Below, piece by piece: positions 9,085 to 18,365 of a DNA stretch of 64,000 nt (its first letter is position 1; each line of letters starts with the position of its first letter). Below the pieces are notes generated by a model that was not told the DNA's origin, ran no database searches, and saw only the letters and a list, made by a program, of their open reading frames with translations. A program made the position numbers and the translations under genes. This stretch comes from Xenorhabdus griffiniae (GTDB taxonomy: Bacteria; Pseudomonadota; Gammaproteobacteria; Enterobacterales; Enterobacteriaceae): NCBI RefSeq assembly GCF_037265215.1, contig NZ_CP147737.1, forward strand, positions 4,434,001-4,498,000, in the 5' to 3' direction.

Positions 9085-10482
9085 TTAAATGGCATCTTCA
9101 AGTAAATTAAGATCCCTGCCTCGCGTTTCTGGTGCGAAAAATGTTGTGATAAATCCAATACCTGCCATCAATGAAAAATAACAGGCAATTGGCCACCAAT
9201 GCCCGGTAAAAGACAAAAATGCCGATGCAATCAATGGAGCTGTTCCCCCTGAAAGCATTGCACCCAACTCTTTTGCCACAGCCATTTTGGTATAACGATT
9301 CGCTACCCCAAAGAGTTCCACTCCCCATGCAGCCTGGACACCAAATATCCCTAAAGAGGCCAATCCCATTCCTATTACAATTGTTGGAATGACAATCATA
9401 GGTTCACGGCTCTCCAATAAGATAAAAGCAGGAAATGCGTAAAGTACGAGTAACAGGCAAAACCAGCGGTAAGTGATACGGCGTCCGAAACGATCAGATA
9501 GATAACCTGAAATTGGAATAATCAAGAAACCCAAAATGGATGAGATGAATACCGCGCTCGTAGGAATAAATTTATCCAGCATCAGTGCATTAGCCACATA
9601 GCCAATGATAAATCCTTGGGCCAGATATGATGGGCCATTCTCGCCAATTCGTAAGCCAACCATGACCCAAAAGGCTTTAGTACGTTGCCAAAAACGTCGT
9701 TTTTCATCAGTAACTTGTTGGTGTTCACTTAAGACTAATGATTGTAAACGTTGCTCTGCCAACATTGCCTTATAACGCTCAAAAACAGGGGTCTCACTCA
9801 TATGTCGCCGAATATAGAACGCAACTATTGCAATCAAGGCACTCGACAAAAATGGAATACGCCATCCCCAATCCAGCAAGCTTTCTTTATCCAGAGTCAA
9901 TACCAGCAACCAAACCAGTGATGCCAATAACGTTCCACTATTCGAACCAAGGGCAATGACAGATGAAACCAAGCCTCGTTTTGCAGGTGGTGCAAACTCT
10001 CCCAAAATGACCGTACCACCGGATAAAGCGGCTCCAGCTCCCAAACCTTGCATGAACCGCAATATGACTAAGCAAGCAGGAGCCCAAATACCGATATGGG
10101 CATAGCTTGGAATAAGTCCTATTAGTGTGGTTGAAATTCCCATCAGAATGACCGTCATCATCATGACGATCTTACGTCCTTTGCGATCCCCTAACCATCC
10201 AAACGCAAGAGCACCAAACGGCCGAGCGATGAATCCTACTGAATAGGTTGCAAAACTGGCAAACAAGGCAACGGAAGGCGTCATATTTGGGAAAAAAACA
10301 TCACCAAAAATAATGCCTGCAGCTAAACCATACAGAGCAAAATCGGCATACTCTATTGTTGTCCCTAACCAACAGGAAAAAATGGCCCGTCCAAACCCCT
10401 TACGCCCTTCTTTTGTTGCCAGGCATGCTTCTGAAGCATGTTGTATCTGGGTGACAGCTGACGCCGTATGTTTATACGGCAT
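9085..10482 (-). CDS. MFS transporter, MHS (metabolite:H+ symporter) family
   Basis: A 465-residue carrier with about 12 hydrophobic segments. Features of the MHS family are the early GTTIEYADFALYGLAAGI segment and the MFS motif A, GWLGDRKGRKIVMM, with its counterpart GYLSDRFGRRITYR in the second half. MHS members import organic acids or betaines (shikimate, citrate, 2-oxoglutarate, proline); the substrate here is not decidable. SD AGGGA lies about 10 bases before the ATG. An inverted repeat directly upstream (10501-10530) is a candidate site for regulation, perhaps by the adjacent LacI-type protein. Confidence 0.9.
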   Translation of the reverse strand: MPYKHTASAVTQIQHASEACLATKEGRKGFGRAIFSCWLGTTIEYADFALYGLAAGIIFGDVFFPNMTPSVALFASFATYSVGFIARPFGALAFGWLGDRKGRKIVMMMTVILMGISTTLIGLIPSYAHIGIWAPACLVILRFMQGLGAGAALSGGTVILGEFAPPAKRGLVSSVIALGSNSGTLLASLVWLLVLTLDKESLLDWGWRIPFLSSALIAIVAFYIRRHMSETPVFERYKAMLAEQRLQSLVLSEHQQVTDEKRRFWQRTKAFWVMVGLRIGENGPSYLAQGFIIGYVANALMLDKFIPTSAVFISSILGFLIIPISGYLSDRFGRRITYRWFCLLLVLYAFPAFILLESREPMIVIPTIVIGMGLASLGIFGVQAAWGVELFGVANRYTKMAVAKELGAMLSGGTAPLIASAFLSFTGHWWPIACYFSLMAGIGFITTFFAPETRGRDLNLLEDAI

Positions 10483-10500
10483 AGCAAGATATTCCCTGAA

Positions 10501-10530
10501 TGTTGGAACAGTAAATTTTTAATTCCAACA
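10501..10530. promoter_or_regulatory. Inverted repeat upstream of the MHS transporter
   Basis: Perfect 8-bp arms TGTTGGAA / TTCCAACA (10501-10508 and 10523-10530) with a 14-base spacer, 18 bases ahead of the transporter start codon. It could be an operator or a leader hairpin. A second small palindrome TCTAC-TCGC-GTAGA at 10584-10597, with a CG centre as in LacI-type operators, lies farther upstream. Binding by the neighbouring regulator is inference. Confidence 0.45.
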
Positions 10531-10906
10531 ATATGTATTGAACAATATTATTGTTATTCATGAATGATATTTATATAAATTTATCTACTCGCGTAGAATA
10601 CTCAAACGTAAGAAATCAACAATTGAATATGAGCCATAAATATCAGGTAAAAATTAACGTTTGTAATTAATAAATTTTAAAACAAAGAATTAAAAATTAG
10701 TTTATAAGAATATAATAACGCTCTACCATTCAATATCCAGTAAAAAAAAGAGTCTCATACTCAAATAAATTGGAATTTAAATCCAAATTTATTATTAAAC
10801 CAGGATATTAAGCTAACCCAGGGAAAATAACGCAATGTAGATATTATAGAAAAAATACAAGTTTTCAGCAGCATGGTTGGTTATTTGACTGGAAAAATCA
10901 CTTATC
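10531..10906. other. AT-rich intergenic region upstream of the MHS transporter
   Basis: Very AT-rich promoter-side stretch. Apart from the small palindrome at 10584-10597, nothing gene-like is seen. A dispersed hairpin repeat follows at 10907. Confidence 0.5.
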
Positions 10907-11016
10907 AATACACCAACTTTACTTCAAGGTGCGTGTGATTTCTCCCCGCTTCGCGGGGAGAAATCAAGTTTCATATAGTGTTATAAATTGCAACTTGAAG
11001 TTGCATGCGTATATAG
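10907..11016. repeat. Dispersed hairpin repeat, class B copy 1
   Basis: Begins with ATACACCAACTTTACTTCAAG and GGTGCGTGTGATT, has the hairpin TTTCTCCCCGC-TTC-GCGGGGAGAAA, and ends with CAACTTGAAGTTGCATGCGTATA. The two ends are roughly complementary, so the whole unit folds as a long imperfect palindrome. It lies just past the yigL stop and shares its layout with the copies near 22728, 33201 and 61914. Confidence 0.8.
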
Positions 11017-11060
11017 GAAAACAGCATCACACGGATGCTGTTTTCAAACAATTAGCGTCT

Positions 11061-11861
11061 TTAAACCTGATACATTTTCCGTAAATAACCAGAAACAGCA
11101 TCATCCGCATTGGAACCAATGACTTCCATCTCAGGTAAAATATTTTTTAAACGCTGGTGCGCTCCCTGCATAATGCAGCCTTTACCGGCCACACTTAACA
11201 TTTCCTGATCGTTCATACCATCGCCAAATGCAATGCAGTCATTTAATTGATATCCAATCAATTGGCAAACTTGCGCCAATGCATGGCCTTTAGAAACACC
11301 ACCAGCCATTACTTCCAAACAGTTTCTCAGTGAAAAACTGACATTAACCCTTTCCCCCCAACGGGCTTTAATCCTCTCTTCCAAATCCACCAAATAATCA
11401 TGATCTTCACTGGTGTAGTAAACCTTGCATACGCCATCTGTGGGAAAATTATCACGCTGAAAAAGTTGGTAATGGAAAACGGACTCCTGGAAAAATTCTT
11501 TCTGTTCAGGGGATTCTCGATTTATTAGCCAATCATCGTTATTAAAATAATTAGTCAGGATATCGGGATTATCAAACTCCAATAAACACAAATCATGAGC
11601 AATATCAGGATCTAAGTTATGGCTAAATATCAATTCATCCTGGGTATTGTGAACCCTTGCACCGTTGGAAGTGATCATATAAGCATCAATACCCAATCCA
11701 TCACGGATCTGTCCCACATCAATATGATGCCGCCCTGTTGCAAAAATAAAATGAATCCCTTGTTCCGTTAATAAGTTCAACGTTTCCTTGGTGTACGGGG
11801 TTAATTTATGGTCGGGAGATAACAAAGTGCCATCTAAATCTGAAGCAACAACATGATACAT
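11061..11861 (-). CDS. yigL: HAD-superfamily sugar phosphatase YigL
   Basis: A Cof-type HAD phosphatase of 266 residues, the same length as E. coli YigL. E. coli YigL dephosphorylates sugar phosphates and pyridoxal phosphate and helps relieve sugar-phosphate stress. Motif I is ASDLDGTLL (nucleophile Asp plus general acid Asp), motif II is FATGRHH, and motif IV is AFGDGMNDQEML. The start has AGGAAC upstream. It begins 21 bases after pldB, preserving the enteric pldB-yigL pair, so the two are probably co-transcribed. Confidence 0.93.
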   Translation of the reverse strand: MYHVVASDLDGTLLSPDHKLTPYTKETLNLLTEQGIHFIFATGRHHIDVGQIRDGLGIDAYMITSNGARVHNTQDELIFSHNLDPDIAHDLCLLEFDNPDILTNYFNNDDWLINRESPEQKEFFQESVFHYQLFQRDNFPTDGVCKVYYTSEDHDYLVDLEERIKARWGERVNVSFSLRNCLEVMAGGVSKGHALAQVCQLIGYQLNDCIAFGDGMNDQEMLSVAGKGCIMQGAHQRLKNILPEMEVIGSNADDAVSGYLRKMYQV

Positions 11862-11882
11862 GGTTATAGTTCCTAAACTAAA

Positions 11883-12854
11883 TCAATTCTGGTCAAAAAA
11901 ATCACAAATTGCATTAAGAGCCTGCGATCGCAATACATCTTTTTCGAACAGAATTTCGTGATGAGCCCCCTGGATAATCAGAGGATTTTGGTGAGATGCA
12001 CAAAAAGCCAATAACTCCCGATTACTTACTATCTTATCTTCACTTGCTTGTAATACGATAAGGGGAGTTTGAATTTTTCCCGCATTTTCAATCAGATTAT
12101 CGCCCATCAGCATACTTTCACGCATCCAATGGTAAGTTGGCCCTCCAAGGCGCAATTCAGGATAATCAGCATAGTAACGCAAATAACGCTGATAACGCGC
12201 ATAACTGTGCGTTAATAGATTGATAAAATAGGGTAATGGCCGCCATTGCCCCGTTGATAGGGCATAAGCGTTACGTCTTTTGATATTGGGTTCTGCCTGG
12301 TTAACCAGAAAATTTGCCAGCCAGCGAGGCATTGGTAAATTGATACCAAACATCGGCGCACATAACGCCACAGCACGAAAAATCGGCTCCTGGTAACGTA
12401 TCAAAAAACGACTCAAAATCGCGCCACCCATTGAATGGGCCAAAGCATAACAACGATGAGACTGACGAGGTGCGATTTCAAGCTCAATAAATTGCACTAA
12501 GTCATCCACATAATGATCGAACGCTTCAACATGGCCTTTTTGCCGATCATCCAACATACGCCCTGAACGGCCTTGTCCACGATGATCAATAACGAAAACA
12601 TCGTAACCCAGATGATAAAAATCATAGGCTACTTCAGGGTATTTCACGTAACTTTCACTACGGCCAGGCAAAATGACGAGGGTTTTATCATGATGGGGGG
12701 AACAAAAGGAGACATAATGGATGGGAATATCATCAACTCCTACAAATTGCCGTTCTTCTCTTGTGTGCCAAAAATCCAGTAATAGTCCATTCGTAAAGGC
12801 TGAGAACTGAGGTTCACGGTTTAACCAGCTTGTTTTTAATATCTCAGGTACCAT
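11883..12854 (-). CDS. pldB: Lysophospholipase L2
   Basis: An alpha/beta hydrolase of 323 residues that cleaves the remaining acyl chain of lysophospholipids at the inner membrane. The nucleophile elbow is AHSMGGA and the oxyanion region VILPGRSESYVKYPE; the likely catalytic Asp is in QASEDKIVSNR and the His in IQGAHHEILFE. E. coli PldB is slightly longer (340). SD GAGGGTGAAGA precedes the ATG. It is followed closely by yigL. A class A hairpin repeat separates it from recQ, where E. coli has rhtB and rhtC; those exporters are absent here. Confidence 0.93.
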   Translation of the reverse strand: MVPEILKTSWLNREPQFSAFTNGLLLDFWHTREERQFVGVDDIPIHYVSFCSPHHDKTLVILPGRSESYVKYPEVAYDFYHLGYDVFVIDHRGQGRSGRMLDDRQKGHVEAFDHYVDDLVQFIELEIAPRQSHRCYALAHSMGGAILSRFLIRYQEPIFRAVALCAPMFGINLPMPRWLANFLVNQAEPNIKRRNAYALSTGQWRPLPYFINLLTHSYARYQRYLRYYADYPELRLGGPTYHWMRESMLMGDNLIENAGKIQTPLIVLQASEDKIVSNRELLAFCASHQNPLIIQGAHHEILFEKDVLRSQALNAICDFFDQN

Positions 12855-12879
12855 TCTTCACCCTCAGTTCATTGTCCTT

Positions 12880-12986
12880 TATACCAATTCAACTTCAAGT
12901 TGCAGCTTGCAAATCAATGTGATTGTTTATATCTCTCCGCTTCGCGGAGGAGATATAAGGCTCATCTTGAAAGGCGATTGGGATAG
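12880..12986. repeat. Dispersed hairpin repeat, class A copy 1
   Basis: Starts TATACCAATTCAACTTCAAG, continues with TTGCAGCTTGCAAATCAATG, has a central hairpin TATCTCTCCGC-TTC-GCGGAGGAGATA, and ends CATCTTGAAAGGCGATTGG. It is almost identical to the copy at 61749-61855. It lies between pldB and recQ. Confidence 0.8.
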
Positions 12987-13003
12987 TTATTTAAATCTCT
13001 CAG

Positions 13004-14830
13004 TTACTCGAATTCTTCAAAATGCTCTCGGATTAAGGCCATAAAGGCATCACCAAAACGCTCCAATTTCCGCTGACCAACGCCATTAATCAGCAAAAGT
13101 TCATCCGGCGTTATTGGACACTGTTCTGCCATCTCAATTAACGTGACATCATTGAAAACAACAAAAGGTGGAATATTGTTTTCATCAGCAATGGATTTAC
13201 GCAATTTGCGCAACTTAGCAAATAACTTGCGATCATAGTTACCACTGTATGATTTGTTTTGCTGATTGCGGCTTTTCAAGTTTTGGATACGTGGTACGGC
13301 AAGTTGTAGAGACACTTCACCACGCAATATCGGCCGTGCCGCCTCGGTCAATTGCAGAGCAGAATAGTTGGCAATGTTTTGGCTGATAAGCCCCAGGTGA
13401 ATAAGCTGACGCAAGACGCTCATCCAATGTTCCTGACTCTGTTCTTTACCAATGCCATAAACAGGCAGTTTGTCGTGTCCAAAATCTCTAATGCGTTGAT
13501 TATTCGCACCACGTAGCACTTCTACAATATAGCCAATGCCAAAACGTTGTCCAACGCGATAGATACAGGATAGCGCTTTCTGTGCTTCTACCAGACCATC
13601 GTAGCGTTTGGGAGGATCAAGGCAAATATCACAGTTGCCACACGCTGTTTGGCGACTTTCTCCGAAATAATTCAACAATACCAAACGCCGACAGGTCTGT
13701 GCCTGTGCAAATGCGCCCATAGCATTGAGTTTATGCCGCTCAATATCCTGTTGTTCACCGGCGGGCTTTTCTTCTAAACAGCGACGCAACCATACCATAT
13801 CCGCAGGATCGTAAAACAGCACAGCTTCCGCCGGTAAGCCATCTCGCCCAGCCCGGCCAGTTTCCTGATAATAAGATTCGATATTACGGGGAATATCAAA
13901 ATGCACGACAAAACGCACATTAGGTTTATTAATTCCCATACCAAATGCAACCGTTGCTACCACGACCTGCAAATCATCTCGCTGGAAAGCATCTTGTACC
14001 CATGCCCGTTGACTGTTTTCCAGCCCTGCATGGTAAGGCGCAACACTTACCCCCCGCTTTTGCAGACGCTCCGCGGTTTCTTCCACTTTATTACGACTAT
14101 TGCAATAGATAATGCCACTTTTCCCCTGCTGGCCGCGGACAAATGACCAGAGCTGATCAAGTGGTTTGTATTTTTCAACTAAGGTATAGCGAATATTGGG
14201 GCGATCAAAGCTGCTGATATGGATAATCGGCTCATGCAACTCCAGTAAACGAACGATATCCTGGCGGGTTGTTTTATCTGCTGTAGCGGTTAGTGCTATC
14301 ACCGGAAGATCGGGGAAACGGCGACGAAGTTGCCCTAATGCCCGATATTCTGGGCGAAAATCATGCCCCCATTGAGAAATACAATGAGCTTCATCGACAG
14401 CCAATAAAACAGGCTGCCAGTCGCGAAGCTGGTCAAGAAAATTATCCGTTACTAACCGTTCAGGGGCGATATAAAGCAGTTTAACGCTCCCATGACGACA
14501 ACGTTGGATGATATCAAATTGCTGTTCACGATTTTGAGTTGAGTTCAGACATTCCGCTTCAACACCATTCGCACGTAGCTGATCAACCTGGTCTTTCATC
14601 AATGAAATGAGTGGAGACACAACCAGAGTCAACCCATTTTTAACCAATGCAGGGATCTGGTAGCACAGTGACTTACCGCCTCCCGTTGGCATAACCACCA
14701 GACAGTCTCGTCCGTCAAGAACGGCGTCAATAACTTGCTGCTGTCCCGGACGAAATTGCTGGTATCCGAATGTTTTTCGTAATGCTTGTTCAGCCAGCGA
14801 TGCCGTGCTGATGAGTTCTGCGGTAGACAC
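13004..14830 (-). CDS. recQ: ATP-dependent DNA helicase RecQ
   Basis: A 3'-5' DNA helicase of the RecF pathway, 608 residues (E. coli 609). Walker A is [12 protein letters not shown] (about residues 48-59), the Walker B/DEAH box is [19 protein letters not shown], and motif VI is [10 protein letters not shown]. Four cysteines of the zinc site appear at CRRLVLL and ACGNCDIC, followed by a winged helix and a C-terminal HRDC domain (about residues 530-608). The start is GTG with SD GAGGAAAA eight bases upstream. The divergent gene yigI begins 287 bases away, and the gap between them is AT-rich and holds both promoters. Confidence 0.96.
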   Translation of the reverse strand: MSTAELISTASLAEQALRKTFGYQQFRPGQQQVIDAVLDGRDCLVVMPTGGGKSLCYQIPALVKNGLTLVVSPLISLMKDQVDQLRANGVEAECLNSTQNREQQFDIIQRCRHGSVKLLYIAPERLVTDNFLDQLRDWQPVLLAVDEAHCISQWGHDFRPEYRALGQLRRRFPDLPVIALTATADKTTRQDIVRLLELHEPIIHISSFDRPNIRYTLVEKYKPLDQLWSFVRGQQGKSGIIYCNSRNKVEETAERLQKRGVSVAPYHAGLENSQRAWVQDAFQRDDLQVVVATVAFGMGINKPNVRFVVHFDIPRNIESYYQETGRAGRDGLPAEAVLFYDPADMVWLRRCLEEKPAGEQQDIERHKLNAMGAFAQAQTCRRLVLLNYFGESRQTACGNCDICLDPPKRYDGLVEAQKALSCIYRVGQRFGIGYIVEVLRGANNQRIRDFGHDKLPVYGIGKEQSQEHWMSVLRQLIHLGLISQNIANYSALQLTEAARPILRGEVSLQLAVPRIQNLKSRNQQNKSYSGNYDRKLFAKLRKLRKSIADENNIPPFVVFNDVTLIEMAEQCPITPDELLLINGVGQRKLERFGDAFMALIREHFEEFE

Positions 14831-15116
14831 GCTTTTCCTCGATCGTTAGAAGCTAATCCCTGAAAAAGCCTAAAAATAGGCTATAAAAATACAGTTGCTA
14901 TCCAATCACCTGTATATAAAAAATTACCGCTTATTCTACACGCTATATGATTATTTTTTGTAGTCCGTTTTTTTCCCCATGAATTGTTTCTCGAAGCGCT
15001 TCACAGACTGGCAAAGTCGATAGCGAAAGCATAAACTTAACAATTCATTAACCATATAAGCGCATTTAATATCCGTTGATTTTACTTTTCATTATCAGGT
15101 TATCAGGAAAATCACC

Positions 15117-15602
15117 ATGGAAAATATTCAGCCAGTAGACACTATTCTAACCCCAGAAGAAGCCCGTAAATTTATAGGTGAAATCTTTGTTTATCATATG
15201 CCATTCAATCGTCTGTTGGGCCTCGAGCTGCTCCGCTTCGAACAAGACTACGCAGAACTGCAATTTTGTTACCAAGAAAAATTGATCGGCAATATGATTC
15301 ATAAAATTCTACACGGTGGTGCAATCGCTTCCATATTAGATGTTGCTGGAGGGCTGGTTTGTGCAGGCAATGCATTGACTTCAGTTGAAGCAATGACCAT
15401 CGCAGAGATCCAAAAACGTCTAACCACATTGGGCACGATTGATTTACGCGTGGATTATCTGCGCCCCGGACGTGGTGAAGTATTTACTGCCAGTTGTAAT
15501 CTTATCCGTGCTGGTAATAAAGTTTCTGTCGCCAGAATTGAATTACATAATGAAAAACAAATGCATATCGCCAGTGCGATGGGGACTTATTTGGTTGGTT
15601 GA
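15117..15602 (+). CDS. yigI: Hot-dog fold acyl-CoA thioesterase YigI
   Basis: A PaaI-like hot-dog thioesterase of 161 residues. The core helix segment [17 protein letters not shown] carries the family's His-Gly-Gly and acidic residue, and the strand pair [17 protein letters not shown] is typical. E. coli YigI hydrolyses medium- and long-chain acyl-CoA. SD CAGGAAAA precedes the ATG. It lies beside recQ, as in enterics, but pldA is missing and the next conserved gene, rarD, has been pushed 6 kb away by a toxin island. Confidence 0.9.
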   Translation: MENIQPVDTILTPEEARKFIGEIFVYHMPFNRLLGLELLRFEQDYAELQFCYQEKLIGNMIHKILHGGAIASILDVAGGLVCAGNALTSVEAMTIAEIQKRLTTLGTIDLRVDYLRPGRGEVFTASCNLIRAGNKVSVARIELHNEKQMHIASAMGTYLVG

Positions 15603-16033
15603 TATTTTCAAACCCCAATAGCAAAAACTAATACCCAACTCATGCCCAAAATACAAGCTTATAATAAATGAAGGAATGTGCCAGCAAAACGCATTCTCTT
15701 TTCATGGGCATGTTCATTTTCAACCCCACCATTAGTTTATAATTTATTGATTTACATAAATTATTAAGTGATTCCAATCACATTTGCCAGATCATTTATT
15801 ATACAAGCTAAAGAAGTGCTATATCCTCCTTGCTGTTATCTGAACGACAAAACTTTTAAGTTTGTGGGGTAAGGACATATGGATTGTCGCTCTCGTTGTC
15901 GGTTCAGGGAAGAATGCCGTATCCCTCTGCCAAATTACACTTCCCAATAATTCAGTAAACCTAAAGAAAAAATAGCGGAGTCCGATAAGATATTAGACAA
16001 AATATCGTGTTGTGTAATCTTATGGGGTGTAAA
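15603..16033 (+). other. Left boundary of the toxin island, intergenic
   Basis: No known gene. A 23-codon frame at 15879-15950, Cys/Arg-rich at the start (MDCRSRCRFREEC), is preceded by a strong SD (GGGGTAAGGA); it could be a leader peptide or a gene remnant. Two other frames are also open over part of this stretch. The promoter of the following toxin gene must lie here. Confidence 0.4.
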
Positions 16034-16924
16034 ATGAGTAGACGTGAATTTGAAAGAGCATTTATGGATGGTTCTATTGGTTTTGAAAATGGAACATTAG
16101 TAACTTTAAGTGATAGCAAATTAATAAGAGAGAAAAGATATTCTGAACTGCAAAGTGAACTTCAAAAAAAATTAACTGCCAACGAAGATCTTTATGTTTT
16201 CCTCACGTATGAAGAAGCTGTCTATTTTATGACAAATTTATGTGGACCAAATCCTAATTCATCATGGAAAGAAGCTGGTTATTTATGTATGGATGTTGTC
16301 ACATCATTTACAGGTAATATTATTGATGCTAAAGGTTTTCATAAATTATCAAAAGAACTAAGTAGTAACTTTGGGGTTAAAGTTACTGAGTTTGTTGATA
16401 GATATGGAAATAGAAGCATAAAGTTAACCGGACGAACAGGTGTTAGAAAGTTTTTAACCGCTGCTAAATATAAAGTTAATAATTGGAAAATAATTGAAAT
16501 GGGAATAGGAACACAAGGAATGAAAAATGGCATCATTGATGGAACTAGGAAAGTTGTTTTTGTCGCAGCGGGTTACAGATTATTGGAACTTGCTTTTAGA
16601 GATGAGTATGATATTTATAATTTCTATGGAAATATAACTATGGATGCGGCAAAAACAGCAGTTGGATTTTTGGCTGGAGTTGTAGTTACAGCTGCTGCTG
16701 GAGTATTTTTGACTGCGGGTACTTATGTACTTGCTGTAGCTGCTGCGGCAATTGTGGCTGGTATTTTGGTTGGGTCTTTATTATATTATATTGATAATAA
16801 ATATGGGTTAAGTAAAGCTCTGATAGACCACTTGCGTAAAATGGATGAATTAGCGGCTAAGTATCCGAGACCATGTATGCAACCATTTGGTTTACCTTGT
16901 AATGAAATAAAATTAAAATGGTGA
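16034..16924 (+). CDS. Putative membrane-inserting (pore-former-like) antibacterial toxin
   Basis: A 296-residue protein starting at the ATG with SD GGGGT; an in-frame TTG at 16007 is weaker. The N-terminal half is soluble. Residues about 190-250 hold two long Ala/Gly/Val-rich hydrophobic stretches (TAVGFLAGVVVTAAAGVFLT and VLAVAAAAIVAGILVGSLLY) followed by YIDNKYGLSKALIDHL. This hairpin plus 'DNKYGL' end recalls the C-terminal ends of pore-forming toxins in T6SS, Rhs and contact-inhibition systems. No PAAR, Rhs or signal peptide is visible, so the delivery route is unknown. The following gene past the IS982 element is a DUF1240 membrane protein, a likely immunity partner. Function is inferred from fold character and context; the gene is notably AT-rich compared with recQ or uvrD. 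Confidence 0.55.
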   Translation: MSRREFERAFMDGSIGFENGTLVTLSDSKLIREKRYSELQSELQKKLTANEDLYVFLTYEEAVYFMTNLCGPNPNSSWKEAGYLCMDVVTSFTGNIIDAKGFHKLSKELSSNFGVKVTEFVDRYGNRSIKLTGRTGVRKFLTAAKYKVNNWKIIEMGIGTQGMKNGIIDGTRKVVFVAAGYRLLELAFRDEYDIYNFYGNITMDAAKTAVGFLAGVVVTAAAGVFLTAGTYVLAVAAAAIVAGILVGSLLYYIDNKYGLSKALIDHLRKMDELAAKYPRPCMQPFGLPCNEIKLKW

Positions 16925-16965
16925 TTTTATTATTGTGGTATTAATAAGCAGGCGATTTACATAGT

Positions 16966-17846
16966 AACGCGATGCTCAATTTTCATGGTGAGTTGAAATG
17001 ACATAGCCAGTCCTTTATAACTTTAAATCGCCAAACTGAGAGAAATAAAGGAACAAAAGGCTATGTCACAGCAAGATTTTATCATTTGGGTGTTTTGTTG
17101 GGTATACGATAATTTAACGGCGTTACAGCAAAACACTCGATTCAGAAACCGGGGACACTCACCTAAACTCAGTGATGCGGAAGCCATTACGATGGAGGTG
17201 GGTGAATTCTTAGGGTTTTCAACGGATAAAGGAATTTGGACGTACTTCCGTGATCACTGGCGTGAGTGGTTTCCGGGACTGGGTTCACGCGCCAATTTTG
17301 CTAAACAGGTTGCGAATCTTTGGGTTGTTAAACAAAAACTGCAAGAAAAGCTGGCGAGGTTATTGGGGGCGTTCGACAGGCCAGTACATATTATTGACGG
17401 ATTTCCACTGCCCATCTGTAGATTCAAAAGAGCAAAAGGCAGTGCCCACTTTAAAGGACAAGCCGATTACGGATACTGCTCCGCCAAAAACGAAACTGAC
17501 TACGGCTTTAAAGGACACCTAATGATAGATGAAACGGGCGTGGTAACCGGGTTTACGCTGACGCCCGCCAATGTCAGCGAGCGTGAAGCAACCTGGGATG
17601 TGGTCGATTCGATACAAGGCTATTTGTTCGGCGATAAAGGCTATTTAGGTGTTGAATTTCAACGGGAAATGAAGCAGTCGGGTATTGAAATGATAACCCC
17701 GGTGCGGGCCAATATGGATGACCCCGTCCCCAGAGAAACGAGAAAGAGCATTAATGCCAAACAGCGCTTAATTGAAACCGTCATTGGTCAACGAGACTGG
17801 CTTCAACAAGCCCATGTCATAAGAGGTTAAAGTTGAGCATCGCGTT
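16966..17846 (+). mobile_element. IS982-family insertion sequence, 881 bp, probably internally deleted
   Basis: Perfect 14-bp terminal inverted repeats AACGCGATGCTCAA (16966-16979) and TTGAGCATCGCGTT (17833-17846), flanked by a 7-bp direct repeat ACATAGT at 16959-16965 and 17847-17853. Both ends and the duplication are intact, so the insertion is recent or well preserved. The transposase lacks its usual C-terminal end, and the element is shorter than the roughly 1 kb typical of this family. Confidence 0.88.
17063..17830 (+). CDS. IS982-family transposase, C-terminally shortened
   Basis: A DDE transposase of 255 residues. The IS982 signature IIDGFPLPICRFKRAKGS carries the first Asp, and the second is in LFGDKGYLGVEF. 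The protein ends at VIGQRDWLQQAHVIRG, right where the family normally continues past the catalytic Glu (IETVIGQ) for a further 40 or so residues, and the stop is only two bases from the right inverted repeat. I infer a 3' internal deletion and doubt the enzyme is active. Confidence 0.85.
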   Translation: MSQQDFIIWVFCWVYDNLTALQQNTRFRNRGHSPKLSDAEAITMEVGEFLGFSTDKGIWTYFRDHWREWFPGLGSRANFAKQVANLWVVKQKLQEKLARLLGAFDRPVHIIDGFPLPICRFKRAKGSAHFKGQADYGYCSAKNETDYGFKGHLMIDETGVVTGFTLTPANVSEREATWDVVDSIQGYLFGDKGYLGVEFQREMKQSGIEMITPVRANMDDPVPRETRKSINAKQRLIETVIGQRDWLQQAHVIRG

Positions 17847-17869
17847 ACATAGTAATATAATCCAAGTTT

Positions 17870-17899
17870 AACGGGGTTTTCAACCATGTAAACTCCGTT
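17870..17899 (+). other. Hairpin in the leader of the DUF1240 gene
   Basis: Arms AACGGGGTTT (17870-17879) and AAACTCCGTT (17890-17899) pair at 9 of 10 positions plus one G-U. There is no T tract after it. It lies 33 bases before the DUF1240 start codon and, before the IS982 insertion, would have lain in the toxin-immunity spacer. Confidence 0.45.
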
Positions 17900-17932
17900 C
17901 TAAATACTCTACAAATTGATGATGAGGATGGT

Positions 17933-18334
17933 ATGAGTAATAAGAATAAAGCTATTATCATAATAGGATGTTTTTCTTTAATTTTAGCTATGATATTTTG
18001 TACTGCATTTATTATTGATGATATTTTATCCATATTTTATGTTCGGGATGAAATAAATTTCTCTTGGAAATCCATTGCTATTTTATCTGGTTTTCCACTT
18101 TTTATATATATGTTCTCATGTGCTTTTTATTATACTATTACATCAAAAATAATGAAGCTTAATAATAAGCTAATAAAGACACTTACTATAATTTTTTTTA
18201 TTTTTTTATTTTTAAGTTTTCCATTGTCTTGGTATTTGGATTCGAAATTAAAGGAAGAAGGATATATAGTTTGTGAAAAAATGTCAGTTGGCGCATTAAA
18301 TAAATATGTGAAATATCCAGAAATGTGTCGCTAA
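17933..18334 (+). CDS. DUF1240 family inner-membrane protein, probable immunity protein
   Basis: A 133-residue protein with about four hydrophobic segments (near residues 7-30, 48-70 and 85-105) and the typical DUF1240 ending SWYLDSKLKEEGYIVCEK...YVKYPEMC. DUF1240 proteins are common in Xenorhabdus, Photorhabdus and Proteus next to toxin genes and are suspected membrane immunity proteins. SD GAGG precedes the ATG. Removing the IS982 element would leave roughly 130 bases between the toxin stop and this start, so the two genes were neighbours in one unit. Specific protection against the upstream toxin is inference. Confidence 0.65.
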   Translation: MSNKNKAIIIIGCFSLILAMIFCTAFIIDDILSIFYVRDEINFSWKSIAILSGFPLFIYMFSCAFYYTITSKIMKLNNKLIKTLTIIFFIFLFLSFPLSWYLDSKLKEEGYIVCEKMSVGALNKYVKYPEMCR

Positions 18335-18365
18335 GCATATGTATTATATGCTTAGCTTTATGTTT
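18330..18365. terminator. Convergent terminator between the DUF1240 gene and hcp
   Basis: A perfect 10-bp stem GCTAAGCATA / TATGCTTAGC (18330-18339 and 18347-18356) with TTTATGTTT after it. The left arm includes the DUF1240 stop codon and the right arm ends just before the hcp stop on the other strand, so it may serve both genes. Confidence 0.7.

Noticed and set aside
16007..16033. TTG at 16007 as the toxin start
   Set aside because: The ATG at 16034 has a better-spaced GGGGT ribosome site; the extra residues look like translated leader.
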